From contig JALGPY010000015.1 in the NCBI GenBank assembly GCA_023055425.1, positions 2,354,001-2,418,000 of the forward strand: a stretch of 64,000 nucleotides of DNA. Direction: 5' to 3'. Position numbers and translations under genes: made by a program. The notes beneath the pieces were generated by a model, which had not been told where the DNA came from, did no database searches, and worked only from the letters and a program-made list of their open reading frames with translations. This document shows, piece by piece, positions 21,960-34,122 of this stretch; position 1 is the stretch's first letter; each line of letters starts with the position of its first letter. The stretch is from Linanthus parryae (taxonomy: Eukaryota > Streptophyta > Magnoliopsida > Ericales > Polemoniaceae).

Positions 21960-23330
21960 TTGAGAATTCTTCTTCAGTGTCCGAATCATGCTTATTCAGA
22001 TTGAGATCTGCAAAACCATCACTTAAATAACCATCATAGCTTTCATCAATAATAACATGAATGCTCTCTTCAACAAGCTTGGTTCTCTTATTATAAACTC
22101 TATAGGCTTTGCTTGTCTGTGAATAACCAATAAAGATACCTTAATAACTTCTTGCATCAAACTTACTAAGATTGTACTTACCATTATTGTGGACAAGGCA
22201 TGTACAGCCAAAAGGTTTGAAGTAAGAGATGTTTGGCTTTCTTCCTTTGAACAGCTCATAGGGGGTCTTTTTCAGAATAGGTCTGATCAAGCACCTGTTA
22301 AGAATATAGTTTGTTGTATTAACATCGTCTGCACAATAATGTTTGGCAGCTTGTTTTCCAGAGTCATTGTCCTTGACATATCTTCAAGGGTCATTTTCTT
22401 TCTTTCGACAACTCCATTCTGTTGAGGAGTTCTAGGAGCAGAAAAGTTTTGAGAGATGCCATGCTTAGAACAAAATATATCAAACTTTAGTTGGTCAAAT
22501 TCTCTACCATGATCACTTCTGATTGAAGCAATAGGTAGGTTTTTCAAGGTTTGAATTTCTCTACAAGGTTTTGAAAATCAAAGAGAGCTTAAGATTTTTC
22601 TTTCAGAAACATTAACCAAGTATATCTAGGGAATTCATCAACAATAACAAGCATGTATTTCTTGAACTTTGGAGTTGGAGTTCTCATAGGACCACAGAGA
22701 TCCATATGCAGCAATGTAATGGGTCTAGTAGAACTTACAAAGTTCTTTGACTTGAATGAGCTTCTAGTTTGCTTTCCTTGTGCACATGCCTTGCATACTT
22801 CTTCATCTTTGAACATGATAGAGGGTAATCCCCTTACTAAGTTCTTTGAGACTAACTTGTTCAAGGTATGCAAGATAATATGTCCCAACTTTCTGTGCCA
22901 AAGCTTTGAATCTTATTTCAAGGCCTTGAGACACTTCAAGTTTCCACCTGCAACTTTGTTAGTCTGAAAAGTATAAACATTGTTTGATCTAGAGGATGTG
23001 AGGATGTAATTTCCAGGTTTCTCACTCTGCACCACACACTTCTCTTTATCAAATATAACTTTGTTGCCATTGTCACAAAGTTGAGATACACTAAGCAAAT
23101 TAAATTTCAAGCTATCAACTAGATATACATCAGAGATGGAATTTTCATAATTTGTACCAACTTTACCAATACCAAGAATGTTGCATTTGTCTTTGTTACC
23201 AAGTGTAATTGAACCTTCTGATTGCTCTTTAAGTTCTGAGAAGAGATATCTCTTTCCACTCATGTGTCTTGAGCAACCACTGTCTATAAACCACTTCTGC
23301 TCTTTGATCTTGGTGACACCCTGCAAACAC
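21960..23330 (-). pseudogene. Protease and integrase region of element C pol
   Basis: Protease is recognised by WFIDSGCSRHMSG (23290-23250), with the catalytic DSG. Then come the GAG-pre-integrase zinc module (HTLNKLVSKNLVRGLPS, with CKACAQGKQ) and the integrase core with LLHMDLCGP, ASIRSDHGREF and PQQNGVVERK, which carry the three acidic catalytic residues D, D and E. The C-terminal part (PFGCTCLVHN, then GYSQTSKAYR) is readable across frameshifts near 22560, 22270 and 22140. In an active element this polyprotein would be cleaved and would integrate cDNA; here several frame breaks prevent expression. Confidence 0.88.
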
Positions 23331-23492
23331 CATTCACTGCCTTACCCAGCCATTAGACCAAGTGTTGAATTTAGATTCATATTCGGGGTCAACCATATTA
23401 GGTGGTCTAACCCCTTTAGGAACCCAAATCTGTCTAACTTGTCCTTTGAGTTGGAAGGGAAAAGTTTTGCTCATTATGTGAGAGTCTCTTCT

Positions 23493-25187
23493 TCAAAAAC
23501 GACAATTCATTTTAACATGACCAATCTTATTGCAGTAATTACATAAATAAGATGTTTTGCTTCCAACTTTCACAAATCTGGTATTGCTTTTCCTTGGAAA
23601 GTTTGGATTGTATCCAATACCAGTTTCGTGAACAGACTTTAAGCTACCTCGAAGAATCAAGTTCAAGTTGTGTTCTGAGCCTGTAAGTTTAGTTTTGACT
23701 AATTCAGATTCTTGAAGTTTCTCAGTAAGAGTAGTCTTTTGTTTATCCAATTCATCAACTTGATGCCTTAGATTAACAAGGCTATCACTCAAGAGAGAGT
23801 TCTCAATGACTACTTCATTGACTTGTGTTTTTAAGGCTTTGAAACTGGTTTGCAAGGCCTTGAAATCACTGTCAGTTTTCTTCTCAGAGATTTCAAGATT
23901 CTAATTTAGACAAACAATTTGAAAATTTTCTTTTGCTTGCTCATAATTTTTATCTTTCAAAACTCTAATTTCTTTCAAATAGTCCTCTTCATTTAAAAGC
24001 ATTGTTCTAAGATAATTAGAGAGGGCTTCTGTTGGTTTTGAAATTAAACAATTCACCATTACCTCAATGTTCTTTTCAGAATTTTCATCATGCTTGGCTA
24101 TAAAGCATAGGTTGGCATGTTCTTCTTCAGATTCAGAGTCACTTGAGATATCTGAATCACACCATGAATCGATCATAGCTTTTTTTCTTCTATCATGATA
24201 TTTCTTCTAAAAGTTCTCGCTTTTCTTGTGTGGATAGTCTCTGATCAAGTGTCCTGGATCACCACACTCAAAAAAATTCATGACTTTAGGCTTATTATTT
24301 TGTGAAGAAGACTTACCTTTGTAGTCCTTGCTACTGGAGGATCAGTGTCTTTCTCTGTTGAAGTCCTTGTTTCCAAAGTTTTTCTTCATCTTAAGAATTC
24401 TGGTCAAGGCTTTGGAAATCAAAGCAATTGGATCTTCATCATCATCCTCAGTTTAATGGCTTTGAATTGTCTCATTCTCTTTGGCCTTGAGAGAAAAGTT
24501 CTTGACACCTTCTGGTAGCTCTCCATCAACTTCATTCATGGAAATTTCATTTGTGAGGAGCTTTCCTTGCAGGTCATCAAGTTGTAGTGATGAAAGATCT
24601 TGAGCTTCCTCAATGGAATTAGTCTTTGGTTCCCATTTTTCCTATGGAATATTCTCAGAATCTTCCTCACCTTTTCTTCTTTGGAAATATGTTTTCCCAT
24701 TGAATCAAGGTTGTTTACAATGTCTGTGAACCTTTTGAACATGTCTCTGATTGACTCATATCCATTCATCTTGAATATCATATTGCCTGAGATATATATT
24801 GATCTTGGTTTTCTTTACTTGACTGGTTCCTTAAAAGGTCACCCCATGCTTATCCAATATCTCTTTGGCAGTCTTGTAGCTTGAAATCCTGTTAAATTCA
24901 TATGCACTCAAAGCACAATATAAGATATTCATAGCTTTATATTTCTTTGAGAATTGCTCTAATTCAGATGAAAAAAAAGAGTCTTCAGATTTGGGATTTC
25001 TAATCCCATCCTTATTTGTATAGAAAGTATGAGGATTATTCTTGATGATAGTCCAAATTTACATGTCTTGGTCAATAATGAACATTTTCATCAAGGCTTT
25101 CCAGTGGACAAAATTGTCTCCACAGAATAGAGGAGGTCTGTTAGCAGCTCTTCCCTCTGAGAAACTACCATCACCTATAGTACTCAT
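23493..25187 (-). pseudogene. Decayed gag of copia element C
   Basis: It starts at ATG 25187 with MSTIGDGSFSEGRAANRP. An alpha-helical capsid region (UBN2/gag family) follows, including SQVKKTKINIYLRQYD and MFKRFTDIVNNLDSMGK, broken by stops and frameshifts near 25060, 24820 and 24660. Then there is an acidic segment (SSDSESEEEHANLCF), a coiled-coil (23855-23700) and a CCHC knuckle CNYCNKIGHVKMNC (23540-23499). The knuckle in the middle of gag (near 24270) is damaged. The layout matches gag of element D, and the copy is nonfunctional. Confidence 0.85.
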
Positions 25188-25222
25188 AATGACACGATGG
25201 TTAAATCTATGTAGTGATACAA

Positions 25223-25234
25223 GCTCTGATACCA
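25223..25234 (-). promoter_or_regulatory. Primer binding site, initiator tRNA-Met type (element C)
   Basis: TGGTATCAGAGC on the minus strand, a perfect consensus, 2 bp from the 5' LTR end. Confidence 0.93.
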
Positions 25235-25236
25235 AT

Positions 25237-26480
25237 TGAAGGGGTGTACAGTAGGTAGGAATGCAGGATCAATACTCTAGAAGGGGGGGGGGGGTTGATA
25301 TAGAGTATGCAGTCTTTTGCTAAACTTTACAAGAGTAGTGGTTTCAAAATATTTGTAAAGAGATTCAAGGCCTTGAAATGAGTTTCAAGCCCTTGGAATG
25401 AAAACAATTTAGTATAAAGAGAGTAAGCCTATTTCAAGGCCTTGAAATGAGTTTTAAACCCTTGAAATGAAACTGTATGAATGCAGCAAATAAATTAAGT
25501 ATGCAACTGTAAAGTAAATGCAAGAGACACAAGATATATAGAGTTTGGTCCACTTGGACCTACGTCTCTACCTCAGAGATCTTCTCCCTATAGTATTTTC
25601 AACTCAATTATTATTAATCAACAGCTAAGCCCAAGATCTCAAGCACGGAGAGCTACCTTACTCTGTTACAGCTTGTGGTTCTCACTAACCTATCTAGTAC
25701 CTGCTCTAGCTATCTGATTTTCTAAGAATTCTCTATTTTTCACCTTAAACCATCCTTGAGAATGAAAACGAGAGTAATATATAAAAGATATACAAATAAA
25801 TTTCAGAACAGAAGAACATAAGAGATGAAACTGCTGTGAGAGTGTAGTGTTTTCAAGAGTTGGATTGAGATTTTGATCTGCTTATTTGTTGCTTGACAAT
25901 CCTTGAATTATTTGTGATTGTCTCTAGATTTTTTCCCATTGATTTGTGTTTCAAATGCTTCAAACTGAGCTCCTTATATACAGCTCACTTGATCTGCAAA
26001 TGTTCAATATCTTCAGCAACAACCTTTCCTATTTTGTAGGCAACAAATTTGACTTCTCTAACAGTTTTCTTTCAACGGATAGTTGCTTAGTATCTTCAGG
26101 GATATTAATATTTTCCATAAACATGTTGAGAAGATGTTACGATCAATAGATTGATTGCAGAATCAAATCAACCCAGAAATTCATTTCCTGCAAAACTCAG
26201 GTTTAGGAAGTAAATCCTGCAGAATAGGAAATAACATTCCCTGCAAAACTAAGTCAAACAGATAGGTTATATGGTGTTAAACATGTCATAATACATTATC
26301 TTTCATCATCAAGTAATAATAGATAAAGCACAGGGGTTTAGGAGTTCAAACAGAAACAGACTCCCCCTTAGATCATGAATAAGTCTCAGACAGTTTCAAG
26401 GCTTTGAAAGCTGTTTCATCTCCTTGAAATAGACTAGCTATTTCAAGTCTTTGAAACATTGAAACTGCATCGAGCTTACA
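25237..26480 (-). repeat. Element C 5' LTR
   Basis: On the minus strand it begins TGTAAGCTCGATG. A TATATAAGG TATA-like motif on the minus strand lies at 25972-25980. A G-run (about 25285-25296) distinguishes it from the 3' copy. The flanking TSD AGATG is at 26481-26485. Confidence 0.92.
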
Positions 26481-26485
26481 AGATG

Positions 26486-27561
26486 TAATTGAATTTTGAG
26501 ACTTAAATTGTTTTCATCTATTTACAATTTACCCCATAATTGCTTAGTATTTCGGCTGGTCCCACTAATTCCTTGTTCACTCCATGATTGGCTCCATAAA
26601 ATTCCCTTAGCCCTACCATTTATTGTCTCTTGTGGGTCTCCTCTTTTGGATTCATTGCGTTTTACCCTATATTGATCAAGCTCTTTAACCAGCTACGGTG
26701 TAGACTCATCTTCGCTCCAGTTTCGAATCGGTCCTCACCAATTCTCAAGGTTTTTTCGACGTTCTGGATTCGTTTCCATTGTCCATATTTACATATTCGG
26801 ACTTGGTGGATCAGTTTCCTAAGGTTTTTTGTCTTTCTAAAGCCGTTGTCGTGGTCCATTTTTTCCAAATTCCAACTTCTCAAATTGGTTCTTGGTTCTT
26901 TAGGGTTTCCATACCCTCGTTCATGGGTCGCTTCGGTGCTTCGTCTCGACTCCACTTGGCTCTGTTTCGTGATCTCATATTTACGACCAAAATGTCGCTA
27001 AACTATCTTGATTTGATCTCAACATGTCGTTAAACTTTATCGTTTCAGTTCTCACTCCGATGTGAACTGTCTCAATCCGACCTCAATATGTTGTTAACGT
27101 ATATGGCTTCGGTTATGGATTCGACCTGATTATGTCCCTAATCGTCTTGATTAGTTTTTGACCTTGACATGTGAATAAACTGTCATTCCGGTTTTAACCT
27201 TTTCTGGTTTATAAATTGTCGTTTAAATTTTCCAGCTTCGTCGTCAGCATCGTTTCTCGACCTTGGCTCGATTCTTGGCTCGACTTTTGATTTTTTTTTC
27301 TATCATTCTCTCACTCAAACTCTAGCCACACTCTATATGCCTTGAGTTTGGGGGGGGGGATATTAGGGAATGGATGATTAGGCACATGGGTTTGCCACAT
27401 CATACATGATAGGTCACATCAAGGACACGGGAGTGTGCCACATCAGACATGACAGACTCGACATGCCTTCACAACCACCTTTGCAACCATCTTGGGCTTT
27501 CTTCGGCTGCTTTGCTTTCTTCTTGCAAACTCATTGTTGGCACATTGAGTTTGAGGAGGAG
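26486..27561. other. Unassigned sequence between element C and a small LTR
   Basis: No supported gene. A 123-codon plus-strand ORF at 26630-27001 lacks any recognisable motif. At 26990-27180 a degenerate unit like GACCTCAATATGTTGTTAA recurs about every 45-60 bp. Near 27342-27374 TTGAGTTTG, a 10-G run and GATATTAG resemble the polypurine tract and LTR start seen at 27548-27576, so part of this block may belong to the element whose LTR follows. Confidence 0.4.
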
Positions 27562-27748
27562 TGTTAGAGATATTAGTTTAGATGATTTGATTAGTTGACA
27601 GTTATATTGGATTTATTACGTTTTCCTTGTTTAGATGATTTGATATTGTTTTTTTAGTTTGGTTAGGGTTTGCCTATATAAAGTCCCCCGTTGTACATAT
27701 TTTCTACACACTTCAATAATATATTTTCTCATCTCTAGAAATCTAACA
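27562..27748 (+). repeat. Small copia-type LTR (187 bp)
   Basis: It is bounded by TGTTAGAGAT and ATCTAACA, a matched inverted terminus. It is preceded by a purine-rich TTGAGGAGGAG that fits a polypurine tract, and it contains a TATA box TATATAA at 27675-27681. It looks like the 3' LTR of an element whose remainder is not recognised upstream. The 5 bp on each side (AGGAG and ACTTT) do not match. Confidence 0.65.
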
Positions 27749-27763
27749 ACTTTAAGAAGCTGG

Positions 27764-28198
27764 TGTTGGGAATATGCCGTGAATAGGCTCGAGAAGCCTC
27801 GCAAGGAGTTAGGCGACAAAGTGAAGCCAAGAAACAAGGCTAAGCGGAGGATCAAGACGAAGGAAAGGAAGAAAAATAAGAAGAAGCAGTTCGACAGGTC
27901 TGGAACAGTTCGACGGGGCTAGGAATAGTTCGATAATGACGGGTCCGAATAGTTCGACAAGGCGACTGAATATTGTTTCCTTGTTCATTTTGGTAACATC
28001 TTCGTTTCTTGGGCACCAAGTCGGTATCCTAGGCCTATTTAAGGACCTAGGGTCGTTGATTACTGGTATGGGATGGTAACTACGGCCTTTTGGTCATAGT
28101 GTGGGTTGTATTCGTGGGTTTCTCTCTAATAAAATCGGGGGTTTTCGGGTCGTGTAGGTAGCTAGCTCATCGCTAGTAAACCATGTTATATCGGGTGT
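27764..28198 (+). repeat. Element E 5' LTR, first part
   Basis: It starts TGTTGGGAATATG. It has a TATA-like TATTTAA at 28036-28042 (TATATAA in the other copies) inside a palindromic CCTAGGCC/GGACCTAGG context, and AATAAA at 28128-28133. It is interrupted by element D after GGTGT. Confidence 0.9.
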
Positions 28199-29676
28199 TG
28201 TTGACTCAAAGAACCTTAAGTGTGTTTTGAGAAGTAACTGTTTTTAGTGATGAAAGACAAAGACAAAGTATTTCTGAGGCTCCAAGGCCTTGAGATACTG
28301 AGCAGAGCTTCAAAGCCTTGAGAGTAGTTTTATTATGCTGAATGTTCTAACAATCTTGTGTTGCAGATTGGCTATCTGATAATTAAGAGATTTGCTGCAA
28401 ATACTTATGTTTTATATTCTCTATATATCTAACACAATTGCATATATCCTGATCAGAGAGAATCATAGATTTCTAGTTTCAACTTTGAAAGACTGTGAAG
28501 CATGTTCAGAGCTTCAAGGCCTTGAGATGTGCCTTGAGCTGCTGACAGATTTACAGAGTTAATTTGATTCTTTCTTGCAGGGTTTGATCCTTATTATTTT
28601 TATTGTTTAATGATTTCTAAGAGTCTTAAACTAGTTTATCATATTATTGTTTCAGAAGTTAATCATAATATTGTTTTCACTCATCCAGTTTTTATTCAGA
28701 AACTGGAAATCCAAATAGACTTAGTGCTGTTATATTTCTGGATTTTATTGTTGCTATGTTTTAATGTTGTTGCAGGTTTGTTAAACGTGCAAATTCAATC
28801 TCAACAAACTCCAACGGATATCTACTCAGAGCTGTTTGAATTGTAGTTGGAAAGGAAGAGGATTTGCAAGAACTGAGATCCTAAAATCTCTCATTAAGTT
28901 GTAGTGACTAGATAAAAGACTGGTTTGAATTTTGAAAGATAGAGAAGCTTGCAGAGAACTGAGAGAGGTGTGGAATATTCGTGGGAGATCAAAGATTTAA
29001 ACACACAGACATTCAGGCTTCAATTACAGCTTTCAGAAGATCAATCATTCCAGTTTCCTGATGAACACATCCAGGCCTTCACAAGCTTATTCTTCTACTG
29101 TCTTCTTCTTCTGTTTTGTTATCTGCTTATCTTTTGTATATCTAAAACCTCACTAAACCTAGTGGTTGGTTGTTCAAGTGAAAAACAAGAGGTTCTTATT
29201 AGCTCAACAGTTAGTAGCTGATACTAGATAGGTTTGGAACCACAAGCTGTATAGGTGTAAGAGAATTCACTTAGGCTGGAAGATCTAGGGCTGGTTCTGT
29301 GTGATTAATAAGAAGTGTTTACCCAATCCTGGTGGGATTAGATTCCTCAGGCAGAGATTAGGTCCATTGGGACTGAACTCTGTAAATTACCTTGTGTTCT
29401 TTACTTTACAGTTTTTTTATTTTCTGCTGCTCACAACTCAAATCAAACTAGGGTTTATAAACTGTTCAGAACTGGTTATAGTTCAAGGCCTTGAAGCTTT
29501 CTATCTTGCCTTTGAAAGTTTCTGACTGTTTTCTAAAATCTCAAGGCCTTGAGATTTGAGTTTCTCACATAGTTAATTAGTTAAAATTTTGTGTTTAGCA
29601 AAAAGTTTTCATACTCTATCCAACCCCACTTCTAGAGTATTTTGATCCTGTATTTTGTCTACATTACAAACTTTCA
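28199..29676 (+). repeat. Element D 5' LTR
   Basis: It runs TGTTGACTC to CTTTCA. The 3' copy begins TTTTGACTC, with G changed to T in the terminal TG. Four exact CAAGGCCTTG motifs lie at 28283, 28514, 29483 and 29542. Confidence 0.93.
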
Positions 29677-29678
29677 AT

Positions 29679-29690
29679 TGGTAGCAGAGC
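29679..29690 (+). promoter_or_regulatory. Primer binding site of element D, one mismatch
   Basis: TGGTAGCAGAGC, with G in place of T relative to TGGTATCAGAGC, lies 2 bp after the 5' LTR. Confidence 0.88.
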
Positions 29691-29726
29691 TTGGGTCATT
29701 AATATAGGTCTAACAATCTTGTGACT

Positions 29727-31599
29727 CTGAGTAATGTAGGAGATGGTGGATTCTCACAAGGAAGGGCAGCAAACAGACCTCCATTGTTCTGTGGTGATAC
29801 CTTCATGCACTGGAAGGCATTGATGAAGATGTTCATCATAGATCAAAACATGGAACTGTGGTCAATAGTTCAGAATGGTCCTCATGAGTATTACACTACC
29901 ATAGATGGAGTTATATGCATCAAGTCTAAGGAAAATCTCTCAATTACTGAACTGGAAAAGGTATAGAAAAATTACAAGGCTATGAATCTTTTATACTGTG
30001 CTCTTAATGCAGATGAGTTCAATAGAGTGTCAAATTGCAAAAGTGCCAAAGAAGTATGGGAAAAACTGGTTGTGACATTGAAGGGACAAGCCAGGTTAAA
30101 CAGACCAAAATCAACATACTTCTGAGGCAATATGAGCTGTTCAAGATGAACTCAGATGAAACCATCAAGGATATGTACAAAAGATTCACTGATGTGGTGA
30201 ATAATCTGGAGTCTTTGGGAAAGAAGTTTTCAAATGAAGAAAAGGTCAGGAAAATTTTGAGAAGCTTGCCAAAAGCCAAGTGGGAACCAAGGACGACAGC
30301 TATTGAGGAAGCTCAGGATTTAAGTCTTCTTCAGCTAGATGATCTACAAGGAAAGCTGCTCACTCATGAAATGTCTATGAAGGATGTAGAAGGTGATCTG
30401 AGTGAAAACATCAAGAACTTAGCACTCAAGGCTAAAGACAATGAAAAATCTCAAAGCCTTGAGACTGAAGATGAGCATGATGATGAAGAGGCTTTAGCAT
30501 TGATCTCCAAGGCCTTGGCTAGGATTCTCAAGAAGAAAAGAAACTCTTGCAACATGGACTACAACAGAGAGAGATCAAGACCTTCAAGCAGCAAGGACTA
30601 CAAAGGTAAGTCTTCATCACAATTATATAAAACTAAAGTAATGAATTGTTTTGAGTGTGGTGATGCAGATCATTTAGTAAGGGATCGTCCACAAAAGAAG
30701 AAGAACAGGAACTTTCAAAAGAAAGACAATGAAAACAGTAGGAAGAAATTTTTGATGGCTTCTTGGAGTGACTCTGATTCATCAAGTGACTCAGACACAG
30801 AAGAAGATCAAGCAAATTTGTGCTTCATGGCTAAACATGATGAAGGAAAGTCATCAGACAGACATATTGAGGATATGGTAAAAACTCTTCTTGCTAGTCC
30901 TTCTGATGTACTTCCTGAAATTCTCAAGAGTATGTTTTTAAATGAGGAAAGTTATAGAAATGAGATTTCTTCTTTAAAGATTAAGATTCATGAGCAGGTA
31001 AAAGAAAACCTGGACCTAGTTCTTACCAACAAAACTGTTGAAGTTTCTAAGACAAAAATTGAAAAGGACTTCAAGGCCTTGGACAGCAGGTTCAAAGCCT
31101 TGAAGGTACAGATAAAAGAGATTGTTGATCAAAACACTCTTTTAACTGAACGATATGCTGATCTAAAGACTCATTCTGAGGATTTAGAACAACAAATCTA
31201 TTCTTTGACTGAGAAACTTCAGGAGTCTAAAAAGGTCCTAGCCATTTTTACAGGCTGAGAACATAATCTAAATCTCATTCTTGGAGGAAGTCTGAAATCA
31301 ATGCATAAAAGTGGGATTGGCTATAATCAAAATTTTCCAAAGAAAAGTCAAACTACTTTTGTCAAATCTGGTAGCAGACATTCTCCAAAGTGTCATTACT
31401 GTGGAAAAACTGGTCATATCAGATTAACTTGTCCCTTCAGAAGATCAGAACCTCACATTATGAGGAATACTTATCCTTATCAGCTTAAGGGACAGGTAAG
31501 GCAGACTTGGGTTCCAAAAGGAATTAGACCACCAAACATGGCTGATTCTGAGTATGAGTCCAAGTTCTGCACTTGGTCTAACAGCCTGTTAAGGCAATG
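29727..31599 (+). pseudogene. Gag of copia element D
   Basis: The expected ATG is CTG at 29727; element L keeps ATG in the same context. The translation continues SNVGDGGFSQGRAANRPP, meets TAG at 29964-29966, then NLLYCALNADEFNRV and, after a frameshift near 30080, a 400-residue open stretch (to TGA 31256-31258) with the helical capsid, a central knuckle CFECGDADHLVRDR whose final Cys is Arg, an acidic Ser/Asp segment and a long coiled-coil. After the stop comes a second, intact knuckle CHYCGKTGHIRLTC (31391-31432), and the frame ends at TGA 31597-31599. It is a retroviral-type gag of a SIRE-like element, here inactive. The copy preserves more of gag than C does. Confidence 0.88.
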
Positions 31600-31608
31600 A
31601 CTTACTTT

Positions 31609-32890
31609 TACAGGATGTCACCAAGGCCTTGAAAGACCAAAATGGATATTAGATAGTGGCTGTTCCAGACATATGAGTGGAAAGAAATCTCTCTTTACTG
31701 AGCTTACAACAAAATCTAGAGGAACAATCACACTTGGTGACAAAGCAAAATGCAATATTGTTGGAATAGGTAGTATTGGTAATGGTTCTACCAACTCTAT
31801 CTCTGCTGTTTATCTTGTGGATGGACTTAAATATAATCTGCTTAGTATCTCTCAGTTATGTGATAACGGATATAAAGCTATATTTGACAAGGAGAAATGT
31901 GTGGTGCAAGATGAGAAATCTGGAGATTGCATACTCACTGCTCCTAGATCATATAATCTATATGCTATGAGTACTACAGTGTTGCAGGTGACAAGTTAAA
32001 ATGCCTCAAGGCCTTGAAGGAAGATTCAAAGCTTTGGCACAGAAAGCTTGGGCATATTAGCATACACACCTTGAATAAACTCATCTCAAAGGATTTGGTA
32101 AGAGGATTACCATCACAAAAAATTTCAGATGATGAGGTTTGCAAGGCATGTGCACAAGGTAAGCAAACCAGAAGCTCATTCAAACCAAAGAACTTTGTAA
32201 GTACTTATAGACCTTTAGAACTGTTGCATATGGAATTGTGTGGTCCCATGAGAGTTCAGACCCAAAAAGGTAAGAGGTATATGCTTGATATAGTAGATGA
32301 TTATTCTAGATTTACTTGGGCGATGTTTATTAGAGACAAAACTGAAGCCTTATCTGAATTTACTAGACTGTGCAAAGAGCTTCAAACTATGAATTTTTTT
32401 CTGTTGCATCTATTAGAAGTGATAATGGTAGGGAATTTGATCAACTTGACTTTGATTTATTTTGTGCAAAGCATGGCATATCACACAACTTTTCTGCACC
32501 TAGAACTCCACAGCAAAATGGAGTAGTTGAAAGGAAAAATAGGACACTCGAGGATATGTCTAGAACCATGCTACTTGAAAGTAATTTGCCAAAGTTCTTG
32601 TGGGCAGAAGCTGTTAATACTGCCAATTATGTGCTAAATAGATGCTTGATTAGACCTATTTTGAAAAAAACTCCTTATGAACTGTTTAAAGGTAGGAAGC
32701 CTAGTGTTTCTTATTTCAAACCTTTTGGTTGTATCTGTTTTGTGCGTAATAATGGTAGAGACAATCTTGGTAAATTTGGTGCTAGGAGTGATGAATGTGT
32801 ATTTCTTGGATATTCTCAAACTAGCAAAGCTTATAGAATTTACAATAGAAAAACCAAGATTGTGGAAGAGAGTATTCATGTTTTTTTTTT
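31609..32890 (+). pseudogene. Protease and integrase region of element D
   Basis: Protease: WILDSGCSRHMSG at 31651-31680 has the catalytic DSG. Integrase: the zinc module HRKLGHISIHTLNKL with CKACAQGKQ, then the core. The first catalytic Asp is changed: LLHMELCGP has Glu (GAA, 32233-32235) where element C has Asp. The second and third acidic residues are kept (ASIRSDNGREF, PQQNGVVERK). TAA at 31997-31999 ends the protease frame. A frameshift in the T-run near 32393-32401 and another in the T-run at 32880-32890 break the rest. The C-terminal motifs PFGCICFVRN and GYSQTSKAYRIYNRK are intact. Confidence 0.9.
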
Positions 32891-34122
32891 ATGAAAGTAC
32901 TAAGGATTCTCTGAGTGAAAGTTTTGCAGATCTAAATTTGAACAAGCATGAGTCTGATAATGATGCTGTGAAAGAGGACAAAGGCAAAACTAATGTGCAG
33001 AATCAATCAGTAGAATCTCAAGGCCTTGAACCCCCTGCAGAACCAATATCTCAAAGCCTTGAGACAGAAACTGAAACTTTCTATGATGCTCCCTCTACTG
33101 TTTCAAGAACTCAAAGACTTGAAGGAACATATTCCTGGATACCAAGGAAGAAGTTTAAGTATCTTGCAGATCATCCAGCTGACAATATCATATCTAATCC
33201 ATCAGCTAACACTCAGAAAAGAGGACAGTTAAAGAACTTGTGTGCTTTTAGTGCCTTTGTATCATTGATTGAGCCTAAAAATACCAAGGAAGCACTAGAA
33301 GATGCAGACTGGATCATTGCAATGCAAAGTGAGCTGAATGAATTTGAAAGAAACAAGGTTTAGAATCTGGTTTCCAGACCAAAAGAGAAATCAGTTATAG
33401 GAACCCGATGGGTGTTCAGAAATAAGCTTGATGAGAATTGCAAAGTGGTAAGGAACAAAGCCAGACTTGTGGCACAGGGATACAATCAGGAAGAAGGTAT
33501 AGACTATGAGGAGACTTTTGCTCCTGTTGCCAGGTTAGAAGCTATTAGAATACTTCTTGCATTTGCATCTCACAATCACATAAAGCTTTATCAAATGGAT
33601 GTCAAATGTGCTTTTCTGAATGGTTATTTACAAGAAGATGCTTTTGTAGCACAACCTCCTGGTTTTGAAGATGAAAACTTTCCTGATCATGTATACAAAC
33701 TAGACAAAGCTCTTTATGGGTTAAAACAAGCTCCAAGGGCTTGGTATGATAGACTTTCAAAATTTTTACTTGACAACAATTTCAAGAGAGGTCTAGTTTA
33801 TAAAACTCTTTTTATTAAACATCATGAAAGTGATTTGTTAGTAGTTCAGATCTATGTGGATGATATTTTGTTTGGTGCTACTAATGATGCTCTTTCAAAA
33901 GAGTTGTCTAGTCTGATGTGCAGGGAGTTTGAGATGAGCTTAATGGCAGAACTGAATTTCTTTCTTGGACTTCATATTTTACAAATGAAGAGAGGAATAT
34001 TTGTACATAAAGGAAAGTATACCAAGGACTTATTAAACAAGTACAATATGTCACAGTCCAAGGTGCTTAAAACTCCTATGAGTTCATCAATCTCATTCTC
34101 TTCTCAAAAACCTAAACCCACA
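32890..34122 (+). pseudogene. Reverse transcriptase of element D, truncated before RNase H
   Basis: A linker with three copies of the CAAGGCCTTG motif or close variants leads into RT. TAG replaces Trp at 33361-33363 (ERNKV-stop-NLVSR). From 33412 the frame is open through [43 protein letters not shown] and the active site [10 protein letters not shown] (about 33850-33879), so all RT motifs are present. It ends at [10 protein letters not shown] (about 34089), after which it passes in frame into the leader and start of the extra ORF. RNase H is absent because of a deletion. The RT core itself looks intact, but its start is blocked by the upstream stop. Confidence 0.9.

Larger units (their letters stand above)
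18325..26480 (-). mobile_element. Element C: Ty1/copia (SIRE-like layout), TSD AGATG
   Basis: LTRs of 1,243-1,244 bp (25237-26480 is 5', 18325-19567 is 3') flank gag, protease, integrase, a truncated RT, RNase H and a remnant of an extra 3' ORF, all on the minus strand. A perfect 5 bp TSD, AGATG, lies at 18320-18324 and 26481-26485, so both ends are intact. PBS (25223-25234) and polypurine tract (19568-19578) are in place. The RT catalytic core is deleted and many stops are present, so the copy cannot move alone. The element carries seven exact CAAGGCCTTG palindromes. Confidence 0.93.

Noticed and set aside
26630..27033. Overlapping 123- and 84-codon plus-strand ORFs
   Set aside because: No motif, overlapping ORFs in other frames, A/T-rich spacer; composition looks noncoding.
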